Shown: positions 22,101 to 32,786 of the stretch, in pieces | Layout of the letters: every line of letters begins with the position of its first letter | Numbering within the stretch: the first letter of the stretch is position 1 | NCBI GenBank assembly: GCA_016946835.1 | Contig: JACVTC010000001.1 | Coordinates: 3,792,501-3,837,500 of the forward strand | Direction of reading: 5' to 3' | DNA length: 45,000 bases | Source of the DNA: Neocallimastix lanati (nom. inval.) | Taxonomy: Eukaryota; Neocallimastigomycota; Neocallimastigomycetes; Neocallimastigales; Neocallimastigaceae | Made by a program: the position numbers and the translations under genes | The notes under the pieces: model-generated | Seen by the model: the letters and a program-made list of their open reading frames with translations, nothing else | Databases searched by the model: none | What the model was told of the DNA's origin: nothing

Positions 22101-24169
22101 AAGATAATTTCAGTAATACTCTTAAATTCGATATATTTTACAATGATACAATGCCACATAGTGTTCCAGCGATTTTCAATGCTCTTTCTAATGCTTATTT
22201 AGCTTCTCGAAATATTAATGATCGTATTACTGTTGTTAATCATCCATTCGATGAAAAACAAGATGGAATGGCTACGATTGGTTTAATGTTTGTAGGATTA
22301 ATGCTTGGTATGAGTATTGTTTCTATTTTAAATAAGTTTGGTCCATTGAGTGCCCGTGAAAGAATCAGCCAATTACTTCTTCAACTTCGATTGAACGGTA
22401 TTTCGCGGTTCATCTATTGGATAGCATGTCTTATCACGGATAATTCAATTTTCTTAATGACTTGTATTTTAATTATTTTAGCTGGTGTTGCTGTTGGTTT
22501 CGAACCTTTAAAAGACATGAAGTTTGTTCTAATCATTATAGTCCTTTTAATTATTTGGAGTATTCCAACCATGCTTTTCCAATATATTTTAAGTTTCCTC
22601 TTTAAAAAAGAGGAAACCGCTTACAATGGAATTAATTCATTTAATACCTATCCTATCTTGATTGGTTATATCGGTTTAATTATCATTAATTCACGGACTT
22701 CCGATCCCCTTAGTAGTTTAAAAGGTGAATTATATGGTAATGTAACTATTCTTTTCTGTTTAGTTCTTACTGCCGTTTGCCCAGCTTTTGGTATAGTTGC
22801 TTTCTTAAATGCACTCTTTACTATGAAGACTTACAGCATCTTGTTATCCACCGAATTAACTTTTAAAACTATTATGAAATTCAAAAATATGATTACTCCA
22901 CTCTTAATTTTATTTATTATTTTAATATTTGTCTACTACAAAATTTTAATGGCATTAGATCGTAAAAAGAATCAAACTAGAAAGCGTGATGTTTATGAAA
23001 TACCACCAATAACCCTTCAATCATATGAAAATGATTTAAATGAAGGTGATGATGATGTTAAAAGAGAATATGAATATGTCCAAGAACATCAAAAAGAATT
23101 ACCAATTAGTATACTTCATCTCTGTAAAGAATTTATTGTTCCAAAAAAAAGAATCTCTGACAAGGACGAAAGACATAACATTGAAAAAAAGAATTCAAAT
23201 GATTACACCTATGGTGATATTCATAAATCTGTTGTTAATCCATCCAAATTTGTAAAAACAGCAGTTATAGATGTTAACTTTGGTGTAAGAACTCACGAAT
23301 GTTTTGGTCTTTTAGGTCCAAATGGTGCTGGTAAATCCACTATTTTGAATATTGTTACCGCTACTATGTCTCAAACCATGGGTAGTATTTGCTATAACGG
23401 TGTGGAAACACACGAAGCTAAATTAGGAGAGGTTTCTATGGGTTACTGTCCACAACACGATATTCTTTGGAAGGAATTGACTCTTCGTGAACACATTGAA
23501 TTTTTCCTCAGAATTCGTGGTTATAATTCTAATGAAGCTAAGGAATACGCCACTCAATACATTAATGCCTCTGGTTTAGAAGAACATCAAAACAAGCGTG
23601 TTGATAATTTAAGTGGAGGTACTAAACGTAAGCTTTCCATCTTAATTGCTATCTGTGGTTACCCAGAACGTATTTTATTAGATGAACCCACCGCTGGCAT
23701 GGATCCATCTACGCGTCGTTTAATTTGGGATATTATTAAACAAACAAAGAGAATGAATGATTCCGCCTTAATTATGACTACTCACTCTATGGAAGAAGCT
23801 GAAAAACTTTGTGATCGTTTAGCCATTTTAGTTAATGGTCGTTTAAATTGTATAGGTAGTCCAGAACATTTAAAGATGAAGTTTGGTGAAGACTACATTT
23901 TAGAAATACAAAGTGACTTTATTGATCAATTCCATACTGAAATAGTGGAAAGAGGCCATTTATTCGGCTCCCATACCTATGAATTGGATAATACCTATAT
24001 CAACCGTGCCAAATATGAAGTTAATATGACTAAGAACTTGGGTTCTGTTTTTGAAAAAATGGAAGAATGTAAGAAGAGAGGTCTTGTTTCTGATTACAGT
24101 TTCAATCAAACTTCACTTGAACAAATCTTTATTAAATTAGCTAAAAAACAAATTGTTCCAATGCAATAA
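19125..24169 (+). CDS. ABCA-type full-size ABC transporter
   Basis: A two-half ABC exporter of the ABCA subfamily, expected in a cellular membrane and usually handling lipids. The main exon runs 19362-24169; its first ATG (19385) is internal, since an upstream exon (19125-19242, LRALVKRNILLKK and ILLPIFSIFSI, the first helix) splices in frame. Counting from 19385, TMD1 helices span about 180-385. NBD1 has GHNGAGKTT at 474, LSGGQ at 568 and LFLDEPTTGLD around 592. TMD2 spans about 800-1180 with a large loop after its first helix. NBD2 has GPNGAGKST at 1311, LSGGT at 1409 and ILLDEPTAGMD around 1433. Walker B glutamates and D-loops are present in both halves, so both ATP sites look competent. 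Total near 1,640 residues, within the family range. The true start is unresolved. Confidence 0.9.
19243..19361 (+). other. Intron in the ABCA gene
   Basis: Opens GTAAGC, closes with a 30-nt T-tract and TTATTAG; 119 nt. It splits a Phe codon (T/TC) and joins IFSI to FCFGFVSRMSDE without a stop. Confidence 0.8.
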
Positions 24170-24198
24170 AAGTAAATATCTCTATTTCCATCTCAGAA

Positions 24199-24322
24199 TA
24201 ATAATAATAACAATGATAATAATAATAATAATAATAATAAAAATAACAATAAAAATAATAAAAATAATAATAAAAATAATAAAAATAATAAAAATAATAA
24301 TAAAAATAATAATAATAATAAT
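24199..24322. repeat. AAT/AAAAAT microsatellite downstream of ABCA
   Basis: Imperfect trinucleotide run just past the stop codon, likely within the 3' untranslated region. Confidence 0.85.
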
Positions 24323-24496
24323 TTATAATTAAAAAAAGAATAATGAATATAATATATATATATTTAAAAATAACTATATATAATAATTATGTATATATAT
24401 ATATTATTTATAATAGAACAATATTACAAAATATTAAATAATGTAATTTAATTCTAAAAAAATATAGAAAATTAATAAGTTATAGAAAAAAAAAAA

Positions 24497-24612
24497 AAAA
24501 AGAAATTTATATATATAAAAAAAAGAAATATATATAAAAAAAAAATGAAATATATATAAAAAAAAAGAAATATATATATAAAAAAAAAGAAATATATATA
24601 AAAAAAAAGAAA
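24497..24612. repeat. ~21-bp minisatellite
   Basis: Five or more copies of a GAAATATATATAAAAAAAAA-like unit. Open frames through it on the minus strand are low-complexity artefacts. Confidence 0.85.
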
Positions 24613-24815
24613 ATTGTAATAAATATATATATATAATATATTGTTAGAATATGTGAAATAAGCTTCAATGTATTGAAACATATTGTATTTAAATTAATAT
24701 ATAAGCCACATTGTAAAGATATAAAAACATGTAATTTGTAATAATTTAATCTTTGTAACTCTTTATCATAAGATATACTAATAAAGTTGACATAATTATT
24801 AAACCTAGTTTTCAC

Positions 24816-24851
24816 GACTCTTAACAGATTAAGAGTCTCATAGACTCTTAA
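24816..24851. repeat. GACTCTTAA inverted plus direct repeat
   Basis: GACTCTTAA (24816-24824), a 4-nt loop, its exact complement TTAAGAGTC (24829-24837), then GACTCTTAA again at 24843-24851. It could form either of two hairpins. Confidence 0.8.
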
Positions 24852-25482
24852 AATAATACCTTAAAGGTTTATTCTTTAAGCCGGACATGTCATTTGTTAA
24901 CTTGGGTATAAAATAAAATAAGTATATGATAAAAGTTGCCATTATGTCAACTATTAGTCCTATCTATGAGTTCCGTAGCTTTCTAGCTCATGGGGTGGGC
25001 TAGTAAATTTTGTTTTCTCAAAACTGGAATAAAGCTGGTTTTGTGATCCTATAAAATAAAAGATTCGACAGGAAAACAAAATGTTTTTTTTTAAAAAATT
25101 TAAAAATAATAACTTACGTTTTATTTTTCTTTTTTTCAACTATTAACTAATGAATTTATGACTTATACAATTTCAGAGAAATTTTATTCAATTCAGAGCC
25201 AACTTTATCAAATTCAAATTTAAAAGTATTATATTTGTATTATCAATTTTGATTATACTCACGTTGTTTATCTATTTAATAATACATGATATATTTTTTC
25301 ACCTCTCAGAAACTTCCTTAAAATCTAACTGCACTAAAAAAATTTAAAACTCCATTTATTTTTAGTATACTTCCTTTATTATCTATATTATTTTTTAGTA
25401 TTGTATTTATATTTCCTTTTTTATTTCATATTTTTTTTTCTTTTTTTATATTTTTCTTATTATTTTTATTAGCTTTCCCTTT
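24852..25482. other. Region upstream of LINE ORF
   Basis: Moderately AT-rich DNA, less so at 24850-25080 (CTATGAGTTCCGTAGCTTTC, CATGGGGTGGGC). Probably LINE 5' untranslated sequence or its flank; no ORF1 is recognisable. Confidence 0.35.
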
Positions 25483-26600
25483 ATGGCCTCATCTTCTTCT
25501 GACTCTATATATACTCTTCATATGTGGAATCCTTCTGATAGGGATTTTTTCCTCCTCTTTGTACACCAAAAGAAATCTTTTTCAATTAAAAAGTTTTGGG
25601 AATTTTTCCATTTCCAATCACCAAATTTTTGTAATTATATCCTAACGATTGTCAAAAAGTCTTCCCCACATTATGATAGCTACTTTATTATCAGAATCAA
25701 TTTATCACTCCAATCTAATGCTTTGGAAACTCTTCTTAATATTCTCCAAGCAAAGAACATTAAAGAAGTTGATTGGATTCCCTCTCATAAGATTCGAAAT
25801 AATCGATATTTCATTTCATTTGCGGATCATATTAGGAAAAGAGCTTTTCTTCCTAAAGAATTTATCTCTAGTCATCTCGACTTTAACGTAAAGTTCTTTA
25901 ACCTTTGTTTCAGTTGGAACCCCAATGGTTGGAATGTAGAGAAAAAGGATGGTCTTTTGTGTTTTCTCTCTACCTTCAAACTTGCTTGTATTTGCTTTCA
26001 GGAAGTTGGTAACAGCAGATTCCTTTCCCAAAGTCAATTTAAAAATATATTTCTCAAGAATTATAAGCCTATTTTTAGACGTGCTGACCCTAAGTACCCT
26101 GGAAAAAGAGGATTATTTATTGGTATACATAATTCTTGTGCTTTTTCTACTGAAAATGCTACTTTGATTTTATTATCTCTGCGAATATCTTCTCCTTTTG
26201 GAATACTAAATGTTCTATTGGTAATATGTACTTCCCTCAACTAAGATGGCCCGAAGCTCGAACCTGAGCTTTTGATGAACTCAAATTATGGATTGGTAAT
26301 CATAATAATAATACACCCGCACTTTTAGTTGGTGATTTCAACATGCAAGACTCTTCAAAATTTCATTAATGAACACTTTTCTGGATGGTATGTTGCCGAC
26401 TACTTCAATTACCAATTCACTTAGTCCCGTGGACTCTCTTCATCTTGTATTGATTTTATTATATATAATAAAGCTCTTGGTGGTTTTTTCAACAAAGCTT
26501 TTGTATACAAACCTTATCACGGTCTATCTGATCACAATCCTTTGCTTTTATCCTGTAAATTTAACCAATCTGATTTCTTTCATCGACCAAAAAATTCTTT
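25483..26600 (+). pseudogene. LINE N-terminal region and AP-like endonuclease
   Basis: The first frame (25483-26244) holds an N-terminal region and the endonuclease start: WNPNGWNVEKKDGLLCFL then ACICFQEVGNSRFL, with the catalytic Glu of the xQE motif. A frameshift near 26200 moves to another frame, which reads IGNMYFPQLRWPEART, then a TGA. LLVGDFNMQ (26325, the GDFN motif), GWYVADYFNY, a TAG, SSSCIDFIIYNKALGG and GLSDHNPLLLSC follow. The last holds the SDH catalytic His motif. The motifs are all preserved but the frame is broken at least three times. Confidence 0.8.
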
Positions 26601-26639
26601 TAAGTAGTCTCCTCGTGTTTGCAATATTGAAAGTAACAA

Positions 26640-27659
26640 TATCTTTTCTCATAATTATTTTTCAGTCTTAGCTGATGAACTCGAATTCATGCCTCCTACT
26701 TCTTCTTCGGATGAGATGGTGGACAAATTCCTCAGAACGTCTGCCAAGGTTTGGAAAAACATCAAAGCTTTAATACTTACTACTTTGGGAGGTTATGCCT
26801 TTTACTTTCTATTTTTTATCAAAGCTTTAATACTTACTACTTTGGAAGGTTCTGCTTTTCACTGTCTATTTTTTATCAAAGCTTTATCTACGAAAATATT
26901 AAGTCATCTTCCAATTTTGCCAGTATTGATGATTACCTCGCTCAAGTTTCGTTATTTGGTAAAATTCAAAAAACTTTAAAGAAAATTGGAAGCTCTTTCA
27001 GATCTCTTCTATATAAAGCTTGTGTTTCCAAGGTCTGTAATCATTTTTTGAATAAAGATTACCGTCTTGGTTGGAAATATTTAAAAAAACTTTCAAAGCC
27101 GTCATTTTCTAATTCTCAACCCTCTAGTTCAGTTAAAGATATAAATGGTAATTTTCTTTACTCCGACTCAGACCAACTTTCTCGATGGACTGAACACTAT
27201 GAATTTTTAGCATCCGATGTTAATGGTCATAGCTTAGATAAAAATTTCTGGGATAATGCCCTTTCCAATTACCCTAAGTCGAATTTAGACTGGGATATTA
27301 ATTATCCTATCACTCTTTCTGAAATTCAAGATACTGTTTTAAGTATGAATAACAACAAAGCTCCTGGTCCTGACGGTATCCCTACTGAATTTTATAAGAC
27401 TTTCATTTCTGAAAATTCCGAATCTACTTCTGGGTCTTCTCCAGCTGCTAAATGCCTAGAAATTATTTTTAATAAGATTTGGAATGGTTCATTCCCTTCT
27501 TCTTGGAGTTCAGAGTCTATTGTCTCTATTTCTAAGAAAGGAGACCTTTCTGATTGTAATAATTATAGGGGAATCTCGCTTATTAATGTTGGTTTAAAAA
27601 TAATTTCTAAAATTTTTACTAAAAAAATAACCATTTATGCACTTTCTCATAAATGGTAA
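26640..27659 (+). pseudogene. LINE reverse transcriptase, truncated before palm
   Basis: From about 26751 a long frame runs through FASIDDYLAQVSLFGKIQK and YSDSDQLSRWTEHYEFLAS to the RT motif NNKAPGPDGIPTEFYK, then SWSSESIVSISKKGDLSD and NNYRGISLINVGLKIISKI. These are the first fingers-region blocks of non-LTR RT. The frame ends at 27659 after FTKKITIYAL, before the F/Y-A-D-D catalytic block. An upstream in-frame tandem duplication (57 bp) extends the N-terminal side. Confidence 0.85.
26761..26892 (+). repeat. 57-bp tandem repeat inside LINE ORF
   Basis: Units start at 26761, 26818 and 26875 (partial), each with ATCAAAGCTTTAATACTTAC at its start. As 57 is a multiple of three, the reading frame is kept and 19 residues are repeated. 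Confidence 0.9.
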
Positions 27660-27916
27660 TTCTAAATTTTATTAAAACTTGTTTTTTTTTTTCCCAAGGG
27701 ATAATGTGTAACTCTGATACACATTAATAGATATTATTTAATTAATATTTTGCCTTGTACTATTATTTTTTAATTTTTACAAATATTTTTATTTTTATTT
27801 ACATTTTTATTTTTGTTTTATCAAAATTTAACATGTATATATTATTTTTATTTGTATTAATTAAATTATATTAAATTAATAAAGTTTGGAAGTGTATTTT
27901 CTTCCTAGTCTATAAA
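27660..27916 (+). mobile_element. LINE 3' UTR with terminal hairpin
   Basis: Contains a small hairpin ATGTGT..ACACAT near 27703-27725. At the end come AATAAAG, GGAAG-N8-CTTCC (27888-27905) and TAGTCTATAAAAAAA. The terminal block matches 731-770 and the inverse of 8175-8215. Confidence 0.7.
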
Positions 27917-27942
27917 AAAAATAACTTCATTTAGTATTTTTA

Positions 27943-27974
<32 letters not shown>

Positions 27975-29051
27975 TGCCTTAAATAAATTTTTTTCTCTAT
28001 TTGATTTCGTAAGCATATACTTAAATTTTCTTTCTTTTTTTTTTTTTAGTTGATGAAACGATAGAAAAAATTACATTTATATTTTTCTTTGTCATTCCTT
28101 CTTGGTGGACATTAGCTTTACAATAATGAGCTATCAATAAATCGACTTAATGTAATAAAATAAAATTAGATTAATAGTTTGATAATTAATCAGGATCTCA
28201 TGTTCCATATATTGAAGGTATAACAGCTTAGAGGTTAAATTTTAAATTCTTTTATTTATTTAAGTTTTACAAAGTATTACATGAATTTGATGAATATTAA
28301 TTACAAGAATAAAATATTATAATAGAAAAATTAAATATTAAACTATTAACTAAGTATAATTATTTTAAGAATTAACAAAGTATTTGAAATTAAATAAATA
28401 TTATAACTAAATTTGATTATTTAATAGTTAATCTTATTATATAAATAAAATATTTATACAAAAAAATATATTTAAATATATAAAAAATTTATTTTTAATT
28501 TTTAATAAAATAATTAAAAATATAATAATTTATTTTATAAAATAAAATTAAAAAAAAAAAATAAAAAATAAAAAATAAAAATAAATGTCACTTTAAAATA
28601 AAAGAATTATTTTAAAAACCCTCTTAAATTTATAATTTTAATAAATAAATAATAAAAAAATTTTTTAATATACTATTAATTATAATTAAAATTATAAATA
28701 ATTTAATTTAAAAAAAAAAAAAATTAAAAAAAAAATAATTAAACTTTGTGTAACAAAAAAATTATTATTTAAAATAATTATAAAATTTAATTAAATTTAT
28801 ATTTACCTTTTAATTATATATCTTAAAAGTTATTTTGTTTTATTTAATTTATGTGTATATGTTATAATTTTTTTATTAATGTTATTATCGTCGTTGTTAT
28901 TGTCGTTGTTATTATTGTTGTTATTATCATTATTATTCTGTAAATTTTTTTATATTACTAAATTAATAAATAATTTATATATATTAATTTTTTTTTATAG
29001 AGATCTTTTAAAGTGCACTTTTTAATTATTCTTTTCTTAAACCATTCTGTT
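27917..29051. other. AT-rich non-coding stretch
   Basis: T- and A-runs, with AAAAATA repeats at 28545-28585 and an imperfect TTATTG/TCG trinucleotide tract at 28880-28935. No gene recognised. Confidence 0.55.
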
Positions 29052-29357
29052 TTAGTTATTATTATTATTATTAGTAGTTGTAGTTGTAGTTGTAGTTGTA
29101 GTTGTAGTTGTAGTTGTAATTGTAGTAGTAGTAGTAGTTGCAGGTAGTTCATTCCAAAATTTATATAGAAAGTCCATGATGATTTTAAATTTATCATAAT
29201 TATTATTATTTAATATACTGTCTAGTATATTATAGTTTGGTAATTGATAATCACCATATTTTCGAAGTTCATTTTTATATGCGTAGATGTCATTGTTGCA
29301 TATAAAATGCCAAAAGGGAACATGATAAGAAAATAGTGACAACAAAACTCTCTTCAA
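29052..29357 (-). CDS. Hypothetical protein fragment with poly-Thr tail
   Basis: A minus-strand frame of about 101 codons. It starts with ordinary-looking sequence (SYHVPFWHFICNNDIYAYKN, then LPNYNILDSILNNNNYDKF and IIMDFLYKFWNELPA) and ends in a run of Thr codons from a (TTGTAG)n/(TAG)n microsatellite. The non-repetitive part looks like a real protein end, but it has no start context and no recognised domain. A gypsy fragment on the other strand begins at its 5' edge. Perhaps the 3' end of a host gene cut by the insertion. Confidence 0.3.
   Translation of the reverse strand: MKRVLLSLFSYHVPFWHFICNNDIYAYKNELRKYGDYQLPNYNILDSILNNNNYDKFKIIMDFLYKFWNELPATTTTTTITTTTTTTTTTTTTTTNNNNNN
29055..29142. 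repeat. (TTGTAG)n and (TAG)n microsatellite
   Basis: Trinucleotide and hexanucleotide units, seven or more TTGTAG copies. Confidence 0.9.
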
Positions 29358-30525
29358 AAGTTGATGAATCTTTATTATCTAAAGTTGTAAAAGAATTTAT
29401 GGAAGAAAAATTTATAATAATTGATGGAATTGAATACTGTAGATGGAAATACTTATAGGAAATTAATCACTGATACTAATGAAAAGGTCAAACTTATTCT
29501 TGAAGCTCATGGCATAGGACATGAAGGATATAATAAAATTACCAACGATTACGAAAAAGTTACTATTGGAATAACATGGTAAACGATATTAAAAGAATTA
29601 TTTCAAAATACGAACAATGTCAATTAAATAGACCCAAAACATACTCAAAACCAACAGAAGATATTCCTACAGAAGTTGAAGGACCTTTCACACATTTAGG
29701 TTTAGATATAATTGGACCTCTAGAGAAAACATCAAACAATAATAAATATATTTTGGTATCGTGGACTATTTTACTAAATGGGTAGAAGCTGAGCCAACTG
29801 AAAATGTAACTTCAAAAGATGTAATAAAATTTTTAATTTATGTATTCTCTCGTCATGGCGTACCTCAAACAATTGCAACTGAAAATGGTGTTCAATTCAA
29901 TTCGGATATGACAAAAATGTTCCTAGATCTTTATGATGTATATGTGAGGTTCAGTACCACTTATCATCCAGAAACGAACAGTCTTACAGAAAACCGAAAT
30001 AAAGAAATTGGAAAACTACTAAGACTTTTAGGAAATAAACAAAAAAAATGGGACGAAGTCTTACCTTCCGCTTTATGGGCTCTTCGTACAACCAAAAATT
30101 CGGTTACTAATCACTCTAGCTTTGAACTTGTTTATGGACGAGAAGACCAACAACCCTTTGACATAGCCGCTAGACCAACTAAAAGTGTAAACAAATCTTC
30201 GGATGAAATCCTATTGGAAAAATTTGTCAATCACTACTTATGGACTATGGAAGCTGTAGTCAATATCAAAAATGCAAATAAATACTGGGCTATTCGTAGA
30301 GAACAAAAGAATAGTATGAATCAGGCCAAAAGAATAAAACCTGGTGATTTAGTCTTAGTAAGGAATTTTACTCAAACCAAGTTAGAACCATACTTTGTTG
30401 GACCACTCCAAGTAATTAAGAAATAATTCAACACAGTAACATTGGCCGATCCTAAGTCGGGTATACAAATGAACCGCAGTGTTCACTTGAAGAACATAAT
30501 AAAGTTTAACTCAGCTTCTGTATAG
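29340..30525 (+). pseudogene. Ty3/gypsy integrase (second lineage)
   Basis: Begins SSKVDESLLSKVVKEFMEE, then (after frame changes) VDGNTYRKLITDTNEKVKL and the zinc-binding HGIGHEGYNKI. TGG-TAA follows. The next frame has KYEQCQLNRPK, where Tyr replaces the first Cys of the CxxC pair. GLDIIGPL (first catalytic Asp) follows, then a frameshift near 29755. The long frame to 30425 reads DYFTKWVEAEPTENV, IATENGVQFNSDM (Glu where the second catalytic Asp is usual), TTYHPETNSLTENRNKEIG and PGDLVLVRNF. VQFN and YHPETN identify a gypsy integrase. After a TAA the end reads HLKNIIKFNSASV. No chromodomain is seen, so it differs from the minus-strand elements. Confidence 0.85.
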
Positions 30526-31466
30526 CTTGAGTCTTAGCGAGGGCATTTTATTAAGGAATGAACAAATAATGTTAAAATTATTATTTTTCATAAAAATAAC
30601 TTAACCACTAAAATTAAATTATTTATTTCCTTACTTGGAGAACTTTCTTATGTTCTATTACTGCCAAATTATTACTAATATTAAATTTATTATTATTAAG
30701 ATAAATTCTTTATCAATATCAATACTTTATTATTAAAAATAATACTATATTATTAATATCAATATTATTATCAATATCTAATTTTATTAATATGATTTAT
30801 TCTATCAATATTTTATTATTAAAGAAAATTTTATTTTATAAATATTACTAATATAGATTATTTATTATTAATAAAATTAATATAATTAATAATGATTTAA
30901 AAATATTTTACTTAAATCCATGATCCTTGTCATTAAAATTAGTAATACTTCCTTCCATAATACACCCTATTTATAGTAATATTAATAATAGATAATGATC
31001 TAAATTACTTTTATTTAAAAACAGTATAAAATTAAATAATACTCTATTACTAATAGTTCTGTAAAAGTAATAAAATTATTTTTAAAAAATATTATCAATA
31101 CAAACAATAATAAATAGTTTAAAATGTAATAATATATAATAATTGTTTATTATAATAGAATAGATTATGAATTTATAATTTAAATACAATTCAAACATGT
31201 AACTCTAAAATATTCTAAAGAAATGACTTGACCATTTCTAACAATAAAAAAAATATAAATAGATGAGAAAATTATATTTTGAAAAAAAAAAAAAAAAAAA
31301 AAAAGAAATAATCGTAAAGAAATAATTTTATAAAAAAAAAATAAAATTATCTTTAGTTTTAATTGAATAATTTTTATTAAATAAATAAATAAAATATTTT
31401 AAAAAGATATATTTTAATTTTTAATTTTTTTTATTTTAGTGTTTACTTCTATATTTATTATTAATC
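30526..31466. other. AT-rich non-coding stretch after gypsy integrase
   Basis: A purine-rich GCGAGGGC near 30537 may be the remnant of a polypurine tract. Beyond it the DNA is AT-rich with TATTAATA words. LTR ends could not be fixed. Confidence 0.4.
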
Positions 31467-31944
31467 TGTCCCGAACCTCAACACTGTAAAAGGTAAGTTT
31501 ATTATTAACTAAAATAACTAATAATAACTAATTTTAAAGGCTAAGATAACTTAACACCTCTCTATTCGAGTTGTTAATAATAAACACTAGAATTAATTAT
31601 AATTATAATTATTTGTTCTTATTACTCTAGAATATAACACAGCACTTTATAACTCTATTTGTTATTAGTTACTGGGCTTACACAGGGTAAATTTATTTAT
31701 TTAATAATTATATTTTTATTTATTAATATTAATATTTATTTTAACAATTTACGTTAATAGTAACGCTAGTGCGTTACAGTTACAAGTTCAATTATTATTT
31801 ATACATGTTAATAATTTTATGATTGGTAAATAATTTAAGAAAAGATTTTATTTGATTAGCTGAAGTTGCTAACTGTTTAGAGATACGTTACATAACCAAA
31901 GAACTATCATTGGATAGGCTTGAAGTTACCATGTATCTGTTACA
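31467..31944 (-). repeat. Putative 3' LTR of the 32-kb gypsy element
   Basis: On the minus strand it begins TGTAACAGATACATGG directly after a purine-rich tract and ends GGTTCGGGACA, giving TG..CA termini and 478 bp. It lies just past the stop of the integrase at 31969, where a 3' LTR should be. No second LTR is in view to confirm the ends. Confidence 0.5.
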
Positions 31945-31963
31945 AGGCCTCTCCCAAGGAGTA
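31945..31963 (-). promoter_or_regulatory. Polypurine tract
   Basis: Minus-strand CCTTGGGAGAGGCCT lies between the integrase stop and the TG start of the LTR. Confidence 0.5.
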
Positions 31964-31968
31964 AGCTA

Positions 31969-32737
31969 CTAATGGTTGACGACGTTAGCAATGAATTGGC
32001 TATAACTAAAATCTTGGTGATCCTCCAGCAATTCTGCGTAGTGAGGATTGTCGTCGATCACGTCGGCGTTTACTCTCTTTTGTTTGTCGTTCTGGTACGC
32101 AACCAGATATTGGTATTGTCTTTGATGTTTCCCAGATCCAATGATGTGAATTATCTTTTGGCTTCCTACAGGAGCCGGTACTAACGTCTTTGGTAATTTG
32201 TGGTACGGTTCCAATTCACTCATATGGAACACAGGGTACATATTTGGGAATGGCAAGCGACTAATATCTAACCTGTAGTTTTTCTTTTCTTCGTCGACGC
32301 CTACTATCTTGAACGGTCCAAACTTTCTCGTAGCCAATTTGTAAAACGGCAATGCATCGTAGTTTTCTGGCTTTCTTAACCATACCTTGTCCAACAGTCT
32401 AGGATAATTATCAGTTCTCGTTTTATCCATATTATCCAGTTATCTGATTTGGACGATTTCTAATATGTGTTTTAAGTTACTCAGATTGTACGCAAAGCTA
32501 TATATTACCTTTGCTTCGTCTAACGAGTGTACTAGGTCTGCTATTTTTGGAGAATTGTACACCTGTTAGTTATACAAGGTAAGGAAAGGAGAATGTTGGG
32601 TAGAAGCGTGGATTGAGTTGTTATAGCAGAACTCTACTAAGAACAAGTAATTCATCCAGCTTTCATCATCATAGGTCCCCACAAAGAACCTTAAATAAGT
32701 TTCTACGTAGGCATTGTTACTTTCGACTTGACCTACT
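31969..32737 (-). pseudogene. Ty3/gypsy integrase C-terminus with chromodomain-like end (third lineage)
   Basis: On the minus strand, from 32737: GQVESNNAYVETYLRFFVG, then LFLVEFCYNNSIHASTQHSP, a TAA, SLDEAKVIYSFAYNLSN, a TGA, then an open 153-codon frame (32430-31969). That frame has DKVWLRKPENYDALPFYKLA and KFGPFKIVGVDEEKKNYRL (GPF module), YPVFHMSELEPYHKLPK and a chromodomain-like tail (QYQYLVAYQNDKQKRVNADV). The tail lacks the usual W-EP motif. The catalytic core is missing upstream of 32737. It differs in sequence from the 16- and 38-kb elements. Confidence 0.8.
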
Positions 32738-32786
32738 AGTTTTTAATAGATATTATGTTAAGTAAATAAATTTAATTCATAATGAA

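Larger units (their letters stand above)
25483..27916 (+). mobile_element. Non-LTR (LINE) retrotransposon, internally deleted
   Basis: One element carrying, in order, an N-terminal domain, an AP-type endonuclease, the first part of a reverse transcriptase, a 3' untranslated region and a terminal hairpin with A-rich tail. The RT stops before the catalytic palm, yet the 3' end is present, so a segment of more than 1 kb seems lost. Stops and frameshifts interrupt the endonuclease. Confidence 0.85.

Noticed and set aside
21974-23255. Short extra ORFs within the ABCA gene
   Set aside because: Alternative-frame shadows of an intact, domain-complete coding exon.
24472-24815. Minus-strand ORFs rich in Phe, Tyr and Ile
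   Set aside because: Encoded largely by the GAAATATATATAAA minisatellite and A-runs.
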